Shown: positions 24,301 through 32,396 of the stretch, piece by piece
Layout: every line of letters starts with the position of its first letter
Position numbering within the stretch: the stretch's first letter is position 1
NCBI GenBank assembly: GCA_050943615.1
Contig: JBMNPN010000006.1
Span: 1-50,568, forward strand
Reading direction: 5' to 3'
DNA length: 50,568 bases
Source of the DNA: CACZQA01 sp050943615
Lineage (GTDB): Bacteria > Actinomycetota > Coriobacteriia > Coriobacteriales > QAMH01
Translations under genes and position numbers: made by a program
Notes under the pieces: generated by a model
What the model was told of the DNA's origin: nothing
Seen by the model: the letters and a program-made list of their open reading frames with translations, nothing else
Database searches by the model: none

Positions 24301-24869
24301 TCTGCTTTCGGAACGAAGTCCGTTCCCTCTTTCCAGGCGTTTCCGGCCTCTCCACCTACGTAGAGGTACTTTGCCGACTGGAACTCGAAGAGCAGGGGGT
24401 CCACCTTCACGTAGTCGATCTTGCCCTTGTCGTTGAGGCACTCCTCCTGCACGTAGGTGTGCACGGGCTCGAGGATGAAGTTGGAGAACTCGCCGACATC
24501 CACCTGGTCGATTACGCGGCAGGTCATGCACACCGGCGCCTCTTCGAGCACGGGTGCCTTGTCCACGTCGTCGAAATGGTACTTGAAGGCACCGGACTTA
24601 TCGGTCTTTGCGCTCTTCGCGATGCCGCACCAGTCCGCCGGCTCCATCATCGCGCGGCTCACGAGGCTCACCGAAACGGTCCCGTTCGTGCGGATGGCGG
24701 CTTCGGACAGCTTGTGGTTCTTGTCGATGCTCACGAGGAAGTTGCCGTGGTTCACGACGCCGACGTGCGCGATGGTGAGCCAGTTGACACGCCCGTCTTC
24801 CAGGACCGTGCCGCAGACGGTGGTGGGGGTGGGATAGAGGCCCATGACCGAGCCGATGTCCTTTTGCAT
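24297..24869 (-). CDS. Flavin reductase-like (FMN-binding split-barrel) protein
   Basis: This 190-residue protein of the flavin reductase-like family has MGLYPTPTTVCGTVLEDGRV, WLTIAHVGVVNHGNFLVSID (FMN-binding strand region) and DWCGIAKSAKTDKSG. ATG 24869 follows AGGAG by six bases. Such proteins bind FMN and often act as reductases or flavin carriers. It converges with and overlaps the EamA gene by four bases, and lies downstream of a flavodoxin-type gene on the same strand with a 385-bp gap between. Confidence 0.8.
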   Translation of the reverse strand: MQKDIGSVMGLYPTPTTVCGTVLEDGRVNWLTIAHVGVVNHGNFLVSIDKNHKLSEAAIRTNGTVSVSLVSRAMMEPADWCGIAKSAKTDKSGAFKYHFDDVDKAPVLEEAPVCMTCRVIDQVDVGEFSNFILEPVHTYVQEECLNDKGKIDYVKVDPLLFEFQSAKYLYVGGEAGNAWKEGTDFVPKAD

Positions 24870-25254
24870 TTTATGCTCCTGATCTCTTGGTCGTCGATAG
24901 TGCCGGCATCTGTCTCGGGCGCCTCTTTGAGGGTACCTTGCCGGTTCGCTTTGCAAGACCAGTATGCGATTAAGGTAGCTGAAAAGATAGAATGCACTAA
25001 AAAGTGCAATAGTGACAAAAAAGATAGTATGGGGCTTCTGGTGATTGGCACCGGTTTTGACCGTTTGCGGCTGAATTTTCGATGCCATTTCTCCATCGTC
25101 GCCAGAGACATCACAGGTCAAAAGCGTGCCAATATTAGCTTATTGGCAAGCGAGCGCCCCTCTGGCGGTCAAAATCGGCGCCAATCCCCATGTCCGTCGA
25201 AGTAGATGCCTCTTTTCAGGCTTCCTTGAAGGTGACGCCCAGCTCCGTCGCCTC
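24870..25254. other. 385-bp gap with three copies of a 20-bp motif
   Basis: GGTCAAAATCGGCGCCAATC at 25167-25186 recurs inverted at 25043-25062 with two mismatches and as GGTCAAAAGCGTGCCAAT at 25116-25133. A perfect dyad TGCCAATA/TATTGGCA lies at 25127-25148. No gene is seen. The copies may be protein sites for the downstream flavin gene or an intergenic repeat family. Confidence 0.6.
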
Positions 25255-25911
25255 CTAGCGACGGCCGTCGTTGCGGCGCACGAAATTGGTCACGGCCTCA
25301 GACTCGGTCGCCGGCAGGGGAGTGCCCGCGGCGCGCGCGTCGGCAAAGCTGCGCATCATCCAAGTCATGTTGCGGGCCAGGTTGCGCATGGTCTGCATGC
25401 CCTCCTCGTCCTTCGGGGCCTCGTCTGCCTCCAGGCCGTGGACCATGTTCCAGTAGGTCGAGCCGGCAATGGGCATCTGGGCGATGCCGAAGTACTTGTT
25501 GATGACGTCGAGCGTCGCGCTCGTGCCGCCGCGGCGGGCAACGGTGACCGCCGCACCCGGCTTGAAGGCGAACGTCGGGTACGACTCGCCATCGCTGTCC
25601 GCATAGAAGGCGCGGTCGAGAAACGAGAGCAGACGCCCGCTCGGGTGAGCGAAGTAGGTGGGGGAGGCGAAGACGAAGCCGTCGGCGTCTTTCGCCTTGT
25701 CGAGGAAGTCGTTCACGCCATCGTCGGTAAAGATGCAGCGACCCGACTCTGCACACTTGCCGCACTGCAGGCAGTCTGCGATGGGCTTTCCTCCAACCTG
25801 GATGATCTCGGTATCCACGCCCTCTTCCTTAAACGTCTTGACTATCTCGTTCAGCGCCGCCATGGTTGTGCCATTTCTGTGGCTGCTTCCGTTCACCAGT
25901 AGTACCTTCAT
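25255..25911 (-). CDS. Flavodoxin-fold NADPH-dependent FMN reductase, iron-sulfur flavoprotein-like
   Basis: This 218-residue protein begins MKVLLVNGSSHRNGTTMAAL, the FMN phosphate loop, and has CLQCGKCAESGRC (about 47-59), a cysteine cluster like that of iron-sulfur flavoproteins, then FASPTYFAHPSGRLLSFLDR. It probably transfers electrons or reduces quinone-like compounds. GGAAGGG precedes the ATG. It is divergent from an HxlR regulator, a common pair in which the regulator senses electrophiles. Confidence 0.85.
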   Translation of the reverse strand: MKVLLVNGSSHRNGTTMAALNEIVKTFKEEGVDTEIIQVGGKPIADCLQCGKCAESGRCIFTDDGVNDFLDKAKDADGFVFASPTYFAHPSGRLLSFLDRAFYADSDGESYPTFAFKPGAAVTVARRGGTSATLDVINKYFGIAQMPIAGSTYWNMVHGLEADEAPKDEEGMQTMRNLARNMTWMMRSFADARAAGTPLPATESEAVTNFVRRNDGRR

Positions 25912-25988
25912 GCGAATGCCCTTCCAATCTGCATCGATTTTCCGATGCTATGATATGCACACGTTATCCAAAGAGAAAGAACGCACAA

Positions 25989-26010
25989 TTTTGGTAGATA
26001 CTAACCAAAA
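25989..26010. promoter_or_regulatory. Dyad between the flavodoxin gene and the HxlR gene
   Basis: TTTTGGT (25989-25995) and ACCAAAA (26004-26010) are perfect arms around eight bases, directly before the GTG start of the HxlR gene. HxlR dimers bind such dyads. Confidence 0.5.
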
Positions 26011-26011
26011 G

Positions 26012-26383
26012 GTGAGTACGAGGGAGCGCTCCTACACGCCCATCGACATCGTTCCGTTCAACTGGGCGGTCTCGCTCATCGGCGGGAAGTGGAAGATGCA
26101 GATCCTCTTCTGGCTCTGGAAAAACGATGTCCTGCGCTACGGAGAGCTCAAGCGCCTCATCGGCGGTGTGACCCACAAGATGCTCTCGGCAAAGCTTAAA
26201 GAACTCGAGGCAGACGGCCTGGTCATTCGGCATGAGTACCCCGGGGTCCCGCCCAAGGTGGAATACCGCCTCTCGGAACTTGGCACCACCCTCATGCCCG
26301 TCCTGCAGAACATCTGCAACTGGGGACACGAGCACATGCCCGAGGACCTGCACGACGAGGAGAGAAAGCGCCTCTCGAAGTAA
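26012..26383 (+). CDS. HxlR-family winged-helix regulator
   Basis: This 123-residue protein has the signature FNWAVSLIGGKWKMQILFWL, then LRYGELKRLIGGVTHKMLSA and GVPPKVEYRLSELGTTLMPV, covering the whole HxlR domain. I start at GTG 26012 because it gives the family length and leaves the dyad in the promoter; no strong ribosome site supports it, and ATG 25955 would add 19 residues. It probably controls the divergent flavodoxin gene in response to redox or electrophile stress. Confidence 0.82.
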   Translation: MSTRERSYTPIDIVPFNWAVSLIGGKWKMQILFWLWKNDVLRYGELKRLIGGVTHKMLSAKLKELEADGLVIRHEYPGVPPKVEYRLSELGTTLMPVLQNICNWGHEHMPEDLHDEERKRLSK

Positions 26384-26480
26384 CGGGGTGTGCGGTCTCT
26401 CTACCGCTCGGGTGATTATTTCCTTCATTTCTATATTTGCATCCACAAGCTATGTTTGCTCTTCATGGCATCTGCTATGA

Positions 26481-26495
26481 TGATAATCATTATTA
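26481..26495. promoter_or_regulatory. Fur-like box upstream of the Cna_B adhesin
   Basis: TGATAATCATTATTA matches the 7-1-7 Fur consensus TGATAATnATTATCA at 13 of 14 defined positions. It lies about 54 bp before the adhesin start in an AT-rich stretch. It suggests control by iron or another metal through a Fur-family repressor, which is not in this window. Confidence 0.5.
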
Positions 26496-26548
26496 ATGTT
26501 ATGGGTGGGGAAATAATTTTTCATAGACGAAAGTAGGAGCTGACAATC

Positions 26549-29443
26549 ATGGCTTCAGCAAGGCGGTATCTGTTAGCAAAAATCGGCATTATTGCCGCAT
26601 TGGTTATCTCGCTTGCGCTTCCGGCCGTGCTCCCCGCGCGAGCCGTCGCGGACGATATCTCAAACGATGTCGTTACGTCGCTTACGGCCGATAGGACTTC
26701 GTTCAATACCTGGCATGTATCAACGTTCACCCTAGAGTTTTCCGAAGATGACTCAGACGGGAATCTATCGCATAACATTCAAAGCGGAGACACCATCACG
26801 GTTTCATGGCCCACTAAAAGCAATCCGACTGACGAAGGGTTTTATCTCGTAGGCTATTCGGACGAGATTGACCTGACATTCACTCCCAAAGACAGCTCGA
26901 CTGCCGTGACAATTGGTCAGGCAGTCATCACGAGAGATGGTGCCACTATCACGTTCAACAGCAACGTCGATGATTACCAGCACGTAACGGGCTCCGCGTG
27001 GTTCACAGCGCAAACATACAACGATAGTAATCCGTCGGGTGGCACAACCGACACCATGGAAGTCACTTCCGGCAACAATACCGTCATACTCGAGGTAACT
27101 CAACCTTCTGGATCTGGTACGGGCACTGGTAGCGGCGATCACATCATCGGCAAGAACGTCCGCTATTACAAAACTGACCCGTCCTTGGATACCGCCGAGT
27201 GGGGCATCAGTCTGAACTCGCACTATGCCACGAATCTAACCGGTGACGTCACGGTCACGGATACTCTTTCCGAGAAGCTCAATGCCCCCGAATTCGTTGT
27301 GGCATATGCCCACTACAAGGACGAAGCGGACAAAGTTCACACGTGGAGATATACCTCTCAAGATGCATTCGAAAGTGCGATGGACGCATCGTTCACCTAT
27401 AACAGCACGAACAGAACGCTGACCATCAAGGTGCCGGCATCCAGCCTGACAAACTTCTTGATTGACGGAAGCGAGCGTCCCATCTTGCTGGAGGTCTATT
27501 TCAACACGGCATGGAATTCCAATGCCCAAGCTGGTGACGTCATCGAAAATACAGCGAACGCCAACTATTACACGAGCGATAATCCATCGGAGCCCCAAAG
27601 CGACCATGCGACCACCAGAATTGCGGTGCCAAATTCCGGAGCTGAAGTTGGTGGCGCACCGGAAGGAACGCTGCAGATAACCAAGGTCGTCGACGGGACG
27701 ACGGTGCCCATCGAGGGCGTCACGTTCCGCGTGTACCAGCTGACCGGCGCCGGCGGAACGCACGTATCCGGGTGGTATGAGAACACGGACGGCACCACGA
27801 GCGACTACGCCGAGATTACCACCGACGCGAACGGACTGGCCAAGATCTCCGATCTCGAAGATGGTTACTACGAGATCGAGGAGGTTGCGGGACCCGACTG
27901 GGTTGTTCTCACCACTCAGAAAGTCCAAGTCCAACTGACTGAAACTGCAGGCGTCGCGCGGACGATCCCGAACAGCATCGTGACCGGCGACATCGACGCC
28001 ACGAAGGCTTGGCTGACCGCCGACGGCAGCTCCGACACCGGCACCCACCCGACGATCTACTTCAAGCTCTACCGCGCGGTCAGCGGCGGGGACCCCGTCG
28101 CCGTGGAGGGCGCGGAGCTCAAGGAGCTTGCAAACGGGACCACCTCGGTCACCTGGGAGGGCATGCCCCTCTACGACAATGCGGGCAACAAGTACACCTA
28201 CTCCGTGAAGGAGGTCGATGCCGACGGGAACGACTACGTCCCGGACAGCTATTCCAAGCAGGAGTCCGGCCTGACGGTGACCAACACGCACCAGACGACC
28301 TCGGTGTCGGTCTCGAAGGTTTGGAACGACAACGGAGACCAGGACGGCCTGCGGCCCGACTCGGTCCAGGTCCAGCTCTACGCCGGCGGAGAAGCTTACG
28401 GCAATCCAATCGTCCTGAGCGCAGACAACGGCTGGGGCTATACCTGGGCCGGACTGGACAAGTACTCCGGCGGCGAGGCCGTTGAGTACACCGTCGAGGA
28501 GACCAACGTGCCCGACGGCTACACCTCGACCGTGACCGGCGATGTCTCTTCCGGCTTCACGATCACGAACACGCACACACCCGAGACGACCTCGGTCTCC
28601 GTGAGCAAGAAATGGGTCGGCCCGGCGGCGGGCTCCGTTACCGTGCATCTGCTGGCCAACGGCGAGGACACCGGCAAGACGCTCGAACTCAGCGAGGGCA
28701 ACGGCTGGTCCGGCTCGTTCGACGGCCTGGACAAGTACTCCGGAGGGAACGAGGTCGCCTACACCGTATCCGAAGAGGCCATAGAGAACTACAGCTCGGC
28801 CGTCACCGGCAGCGCCTCCGAGGGCTACACCATCACCAACACGAACACCGAAACCGGCGATATCACGGCCACGAAGGCGTGGCTCGCCTCCGACGGCACC
28901 GCCGATGCCGGCATCCACCCGACGATCTACTTCAAGCTCTACCGCGCGATCAGTGGCGGGGACCCCGTCGCCGTGGAGGGCGCGGAGCTCAAGGAGCTCG
29001 CCGACGGGACCACCTCGGTCACCTGGGAGGGCATGCCCCTCTACGACAACGCGGGCAACGCGTACACCTACTCCGTGAAGGAGGTCGACGCGGACGGCAA
29101 CGACTACGTCCCAGACGGCTACTCGAAGAGCGAGGACGGTTTGACGGTGACCAACACGAGAACACCGTCGGAGACGACGCCAAAGTCGGACACTCCAAAC
29201 CAGACGCAGCCGACAACGTCGCCAGAGTCAGAGGTGGCAAGTGAGTTGCTGTCGGTAAAGAAACCTGCGGCAGATGTGGCAAGCGAGGAAAAGCAGTCAG
29301 ATGAGTCTGCTGAGACACCTGAGACATCTGAGACGCCTGAGACTGGTGATGCGACTTCCTCTCAAATTGTTGTGATTCTTGCTCTAGCGGTCGTGGCATT
29401 AGGCATCGTCATAGTGACGCGACGCAAGTTGGGCAAGCAATAA
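26549..29443 (+). CDS. Cell-wall adhesin with four Cna_B domains
   Basis: This 964-residue surface protein has a signal peptide (1-36, cut near ARAVADD) and an adhesin-like beta-rich N-terminal region (about 40-370). A SpaA-type domain follows (about 375-470; GTLQITKVVDGTTVPIEGVT), then four Cna_B domains (about 478-580, 581-675, 676-765, 768-875) ending in TNTH or TNTR motifs. A Ser/Pro/Glu-rich stretch precedes TPETG, a helix and RRKLGKQ, a sortase anchor with T in place of the usual L. Domains 1 and 4 are nearly identical. GGAG lies before the ATG. No sortase gene is nearby. It may act in host or matrix attachment. Confidence 0.88.
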   Translation: MASARRYLLAKIGIIAALVISLALPAVLPARAVADDISNDVVTSLTADRTSFNTWHVSTFTLEFSEDDSDGNLSHNIQSGDTITVSWPTKSNPTDEGFYLVGYSDEIDLTFTPKDSSTAVTIGQAVITRDGATITFNSNVDDYQHVTGSAWFTAQTYNDSNPSGGTTDTMEVTSGNNTVILEVTQPSGSGTGTGSGDHIIGKNVRYYKTDPSLDTAEWGISLNSHYATNLTGDVTVTDTLSEKLNAPEFVVAYAHYKDEADKVHTWRYTSQDAFESAMDASFTYNSTNRTLTIKVPASSLTNFLIDGSERPILLEVYFNTAWNSNAQAGDVIENTANANYYTSDNPSEPQSDHATTRIAVPNSGAEVGGAPEGTLQITKVVDGTTVPIEGVTFRVYQLTGAGGTHVSGWYENTDGTTSDYAEITTDANGLAKISDLEDGYYEIEEVAGPDWVVLTTQKVQVQLTETAGVARTIPNSIVTGDIDATKAWLTADGSSDTGTHPTIYFKLYRAVSGGDPVAVEGAELKELANGTTSVTWEGMPLYDNAGNKYTYSVKEVDADGNDYVPDSYSKQESGLTVTNTHQTTSVSVSKVWNDNGDQDGLRPDSVQVQLYAGGEAYGNPIVLSADNGWGYTWAGLDKYSGGEAVEYTVEETNVPDGYTSTVTGDVSSGFTITNTHTPETTSVSVSKKWVGPAAGSVTVHLLANGEDTGKTLELSEGNGWSGSFDGLDKYSGGNEVAYTVSEEAIENYSSAVTGSASEGYTITNTNTETGDITATKAWLASDGTADAGIHPTIYFKLYRAISGGDPVAVEGAELKELADGTTSVTWEGMPLYDNAGNAYTYSVKEVDADGNDYVPDGYSKSEDGLTVTNTRTPSETTPKSDTPNQTQPTTSPESEVASELLSVKKPAADVASEEKQSDESAETPETSETPETGDATSSQIVVILALAVVALGIVIVTRRKLGKQ
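27979..29164 (+). repeat. Duplicated Cna_B domain inside the adhesin gene
   Basis: The segment at about 27979-28290 recurs at about 28853-29162. The middle 150 bp or so (from ACCCGACGATCTACTTCAAG on) is nearly unchanged even at third codon positions. This points to recent duplication or gene conversion between domains 1 and 4, skipping the two different domains between. Confidence 0.8.
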
Positions 29444-29522
29444 TCGCATGTTGCAAACGAGCTGCGGAGTGATCTTCGACCTTGTCCATTGAAAGACCTT
29501 CATCGCTCTCTTCATGCCATTG

Positions 29523-29561
29523 TTTTTCTGCATTATTTACCTAACTAATGATGCAGAAAAA
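29523..29561. terminator. Bidirectional terminator after the adhesin
   Basis: TTTTTCTGCAT (29523-29533) pairs perfectly with ATGCAGAAAAA (29551-29561) over a 17-base loop. The A/T outer arms give a T-run in either direction, fitting the convergent adhesin and TetR genes. Confidence 0.75.
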
Positions 29562-29632
29562 TCTCAATGAGGCATAAAGCGCTGAGCCAATGAGACAGTT
29601 ACAAGCCCCTTGCTGCGAGCTCGAAAGGTTGG

Positions 29633-29665
29633 CACGAGGACTCGAACAGTCTGAGTCCCCTCGTG
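29633..29665 (-). terminator. Hairpin after the TetR gene
   Basis: CACGAGG-ACTC (29633-29643) pairs with GAGT-cc-CCTCGTG (29653-29665) with a two-base bulge. It lies about 30 bp past the TetR stop on the minus strand. No strong T-run, so the role is uncertain. Confidence 0.4.
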
Positions 29666-29696
29666 GGGTACATGCTGGGTGTATTTTGGAGTCGCC

Positions 29697-30251
29697 TCAT
29701 TGATATCTGGGTATCGTCACCTCGATCTTTCCGCCAACCAGCCCCGACATGATCTCTGCCATCCGTTGGGGTGAGGTCTTCTTGCCGGCAGAAAGCCAGT
29801 GCTGCACGACGCTGAATATCATTCCCGCGAGCATGACCGCCTCGTATTCTGCAAAGTCCGCCGAGATGTCGGCCTTGGAGACATATGTTCTACAGTAGTC
29901 CTCAATTGTTCCTCTCACGATCGACTGCACCTTGAGCGACCCGGTATCCGACATCAATCGAATCAACAGCTCGTCGCATCCGTTCAGGTAGTCAAACAAG
30001 TCGGCAAAGACCTGGGTTCCAACTGTGGGATACCTGCTCATGATCGACTGGATATTTCGGCTCAGGTTATCTTGGTACTCTCTGACCAGGTCTTCTTTGT
30101 CGTCGTAATGGTTGTAGAAGGTTTTTCGGGAGACCTGCGCCTCCTTGGTAAGCTCGCTTATCTTGATCTGCTCGAAGGGCTTTTTGTCCATGAGCTCGGC
30201 AAGCGCCTTATAGAGCCTTGCCTTTGTCTTTCTGACTCGCGCGTCTTCCAT
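29697..30251 (-). CDS. TetR-family regulator of the HXXEE membrane protein
   Basis: This 184-residue TetR protein starts MEDARVRKTKARLYKALAEL. The helix-turn-helix is IKISELTKEAQVSRKTFYNH and the C-terminal domain resembles TetR_C_8 types. An in-frame GTG at 30263 is the alternative start. It is divergent from the HXXEE gene with a dyad between them, so that gene is the probable target. Confidence 0.82.
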   Translation of the reverse strand: MEDARVRKTKARLYKALAELMDKKPFEQIKISELTKEAQVSRKTFYNHYDDKEDLVREYQDNLSRNIQSIMSRYPTVGTQVFADLFDYLNGCDELLIRLMSDTGSLKVQSIVRGTIEDYCRTYVSKADISADFAEYEAVMLAGMIFSVVQHWLSAGKKTSPQRMAEIMSGLVGGKIEVTIPRYQ

Positions 30252-30341
30252 ATCGTGTTCCACTTCTACATGTCTCGCAAAGACCCGTGTAACATCTCAC
30301 GGTCATCTTCTTGATCTAGTGCTCTGATGCTAATTTTACTG

Positions 30342-30353
30342 TGTTAGGTAACA
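30342..30353. promoter_or_regulatory. TetR-type dyad in the divergent promoter
   Basis: TGTTA-gg-TAACA (30342-30353) is a perfect dyad. ACTGTGT is repeated 17 bp apart at 30338 and 30355, giving a second half-site. Confidence 0.5.
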
Positions 30354-30407
30354 GACTGTGTAATAACTTGAGTCTGTTGGACACGATGAATCGGAGGCGA
30401 TCGCATC

Positions 30408-31076
30408 ATGAAGTTTCTGAGAAACCATTGGTACGACTTAGGGATAATCCCTCTGATCGTCTCCGTCATCTGCCTTGTCGCTTTCTGGGGAGAGATGAGC
30501 GTGTTGAGAAGGCTTGCCCTGCTCAACTTCGTCGTCATCTTCTGGCACCAGTTCGAGGAGTACCGCTTCCCAGGCGGCGAGCCCGCCATCACCAACCTCG
30601 CCATGCAACCCAATTCGGACGCCGCGCAGGACCGCTACCCGCTCAACCAGAACAACGCCATGGTCATGAACGTGGTCGCCGCCTGGGTCTGCTACCTGTT
30701 GCCGATAATTTTTCCCGATGTGCTCTGGCTGGGTTTCATGCCCGTGCTCTTCGGCATATCCCAGGTGATCATCCACGTGTTCCAGACCCCGCGGCGCATC
30801 GGCAACCGCGTCTACTCTCCAGGCGCCTGCGCGGTGGTGTTCGGGCATCTCCCGGTGGGCCTGTACTGGTTCTACTGCACCATCTCGACCGGCTTGCTGC
30901 AGTGGACCGACGTGGTCTTCGGCCTTGTCTACCAGGTGCTCTTCATCGCCATCTTCATGCTGAGAATCGGCTATGGGGTTCTCTCGAAGGAGGACTCGAA
31001 GTACCCGTTTCCCGAGGAGGAGTTCGAGCGTGGGGGATACGCCGATCGCATCAGGCGCATCAGGTCTGGAGTGTAG
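30408..31076 (+). CDS. HXXEE-domain membrane protein
   Basis: This 222-residue protein has about six hydrophobic helices. FWHQFEEYRFPGG (about 46-58) carries the His-x-x-Glu-Glu motif that names the family, and IIHVFQTPRRIGNRVYSPG is the second conserved part. The motif suggests metal binding in the membrane, but the function is unknown. GGAGG lies before the ATG. It is regulated, by inference, by the divergent TetR. The gene converges on the second palindrome array. Confidence 0.8.
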   Translation: MKFLRNHWYDLGIIPLIVSVICLVAFWGEMSVLRRLALLNFVVIFWHQFEEYRFPGGEPAITNLAMQPNSDAAQDRYPLNQNNAMVMNVVAAWVCYLLPIIFPDVLWLGFMPVLFGISQVIIHVFQTPRRIGNRVYSPGACAVVFGHLPVGLYWFYCTISTGLLQWTDVVFGLVYQVLFIAIFMLRIGYGVLSKEDSKYPFPEEEFERGGYADRIRRIRSGV

Positions 31077-31100
31077 AGAAGCGGGTCAATCGATTGACAA

Positions 31101-31450
31101 CGCGCGCACGAACAGGATTTCCGCGAGCGGTGTGCGGAACTCCCCTTGGTGTGCGCGCACGAGCGGAGGTTCTACGAAGAATCGAGCCCAATTTGCGCGG
31201 AACTCCTTTACGTGCGCGGATTCTTTCGCTGAACTGCCGTTGGTGCGTACGCACGAGCAGGGTTTCTGCACACGGCGCACGGATCTTTCCTTGGTGCGCG
31301 CGCACTAACAGGATTTCTGCGAAGAATAGAGCCCGATTTGCGCGGAGCCCTGTCAAGTGCGTGGATTCTTTCGCTGGACTGCCGCTGGTGTGTACGCACG
31401 AGCTGGACTACTGCGCACGGTGTGCGGAAGGTGTCTTGGTGCGCGCCCCT
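31101..31450. repeat. Phased palindrome array 2 (cores GTG-N6-CAC)
   Basis: Cores ending at 31109 (partial), 31160, 31254, 31305 and 31399, plus a half-core at 31439-31446, alternate strictly at 51 and 94 bp. The complete cores are GTGTGCGCGCAC, GTGCGTACGCAC, GTGCGCGCGCAC and GTGTGTACGCAC. The 39-bp spacers (as in AGCAGGGTTTCTGCACACGG) align base for base in length with those of the array at 2819. The 82-bp spacers carry TTTGCGCGG and GGATTCTTTCGCTG in both copies. The array lies between converging genes. Confidence 0.85.
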
Positions 31451-31485
31451 TGGCTGCCCCAACGCTATACTGCAGCGCGCACCTG

Positions 31486-32007
31486 CTACCCAATCGATTT
31501 CCCGAAGTCGCGGATGGTGTCGTGCACGCGTGTCGAGGTCGCCATTGACGTGGTGTACTCGTATACTCCCATGTCCCTGCACCCGAAGTATCCTTGGACG
31601 AAGCCGTGGTAGATGTACTCGGCCCCCTTGTAGACATCGTGTGCGCCGGAGCAGAGGAAGAGCGCCGTCTTCGAGCACTTCCTTGGAATCCCGAGCGCGT
31701 AGGTGCGGTGCAGCGCGCAGGCAAGCTGCCCTGAAATGGAACCGTAGTAGATGGGAGAGGCCAGCACGAGCATGTCCATCTCGTTCCAAGCATCGTAGAT
31801 CTGCTGCATGTCGTCTTTCTGACTACATGCTCCGTTTCCCTCGGTGTGGCAGAACTCGCATGCGCGGCAACCGGCGATGTCCATGTTGGCGACGTCGAAA
31901 ACATCCACGTCGTGCCCTGCGTCGCGCGCTCCCTCAGCGAATGCCCGCACCATCGCGCTCGTTCCGCCCTGCTTTCGCGGCGAGCCGTTCAGAACCATTA
32001 TCTTCAT
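31486..32007 (-). CDS. Flavodoxin-fold NAD(P)H-dependent oxidoreductase
   Basis: This 173-residue protein starts MKIMVLNGSPRKQGGTSAMV (FMN phosphate loop), has a cysteine cluster CRACEFCHTEGNGAC (about 48-62) and LASPIYYGSISGQLACALHR, as in iron-sulfur-flavoprotein-like reductases. It is the last gene of a four-gene minus-strand operon behind a hydrolase and two cyclophilin-like proteins, ten bases after the previous stop. It probably supplies reducing power in that pathway; the substrate is unknown. Confidence 0.85.
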   Translation of the reverse strand: MKIMVLNGSPRKQGGTSAMVRAFAEGARDAGHDVDVFDVANMDIAGCRACEFCHTEGNGACSQKDDMQQIYDAWNEMDMLVLASPIYYGSISGQLACALHRTYALGIPRKCSKTALFLCSGAHDVYKGAEYIYHGFVQGYFGCRDMGVYEYTTSMATSTRVHDTIRDFGKSIG

Positions 32008-32016
32008 GCAGACCTC

Positions 32017-32385
32017 CTACTCAGCTTTCTCGATTACCAGGTCGTAGCTGCCCGCAAGTGCACGGATGCGGGGCAGGTCCTTATCGGCGATACGCCCCAT
32101 GACAACCTGGTCTCCGTAGGCCGTGGAGCTCTCCTCATCGTCGTAGAGGACGGCGAACCATCCGCCTCCGGGGTTGTAGTTCACGTCCCCGTTCGTCCAC
32201 CCCCGGTGGACTTGCGATTCCTCATAGGGAAGCGAGAAGGGCATGCGTCCGCAGAAATCGACGCCGGTTCCGTTCACGTGAATTGTAGTCGGAAGGTGCG
32301 ATGCGAAGGCACGTGCCGTCTCGGTGTCGTTGAGCTCGGCGATGACCTCGGTTTTTCCGAACTGAAGGGAAATCTTGTCTGCCAT
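32017..32385 (-). CDS. Cytosolic cyclophilin-like fold protein
   Basis: This 122-residue protein is of the cyclophilin-like family (the type with ELNDTETARAFASHLPTTIH and GDVNYNPGGGWFAVLYDDEE). These small beta-barrels share the cyclophilin fold but usually lack the catalytic arginine, and many lie beside flavodoxins. No signal peptide. It is a paralogue of the lipoprotein encoded just upstream. Role unknown. Confidence 0.8.
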   Translation of the reverse strand: MADKISLQFGKTEVIAELNDTETARAFASHLPTTIHVNGTGVDFCGRMPFSLPYEESQVHRGWTNGDVNYNPGGGWFAVLYDDEESSTAYGDQVVMGRIADKDLPRIRALAGSYDLVIEKAE

Positions 32386-32396
32386 TTTCAGGCCTC

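Noticed and set aside
27236..28918. 560-codon open frame antisense to the adhesin gene
   Set aside because: Its length follows from the GC-rich repeated Cna_B codons on the other strand; no domain, signal or ribosome site supports it.
29630..29666. tRNA 3' end or attachment site, from GTTCGAGTCCTCGTGCC on the minus strand
   Set aside because: The T-arm stem does not pair and no other tRNA arm is present; the sequence folds as a plain hairpin instead.
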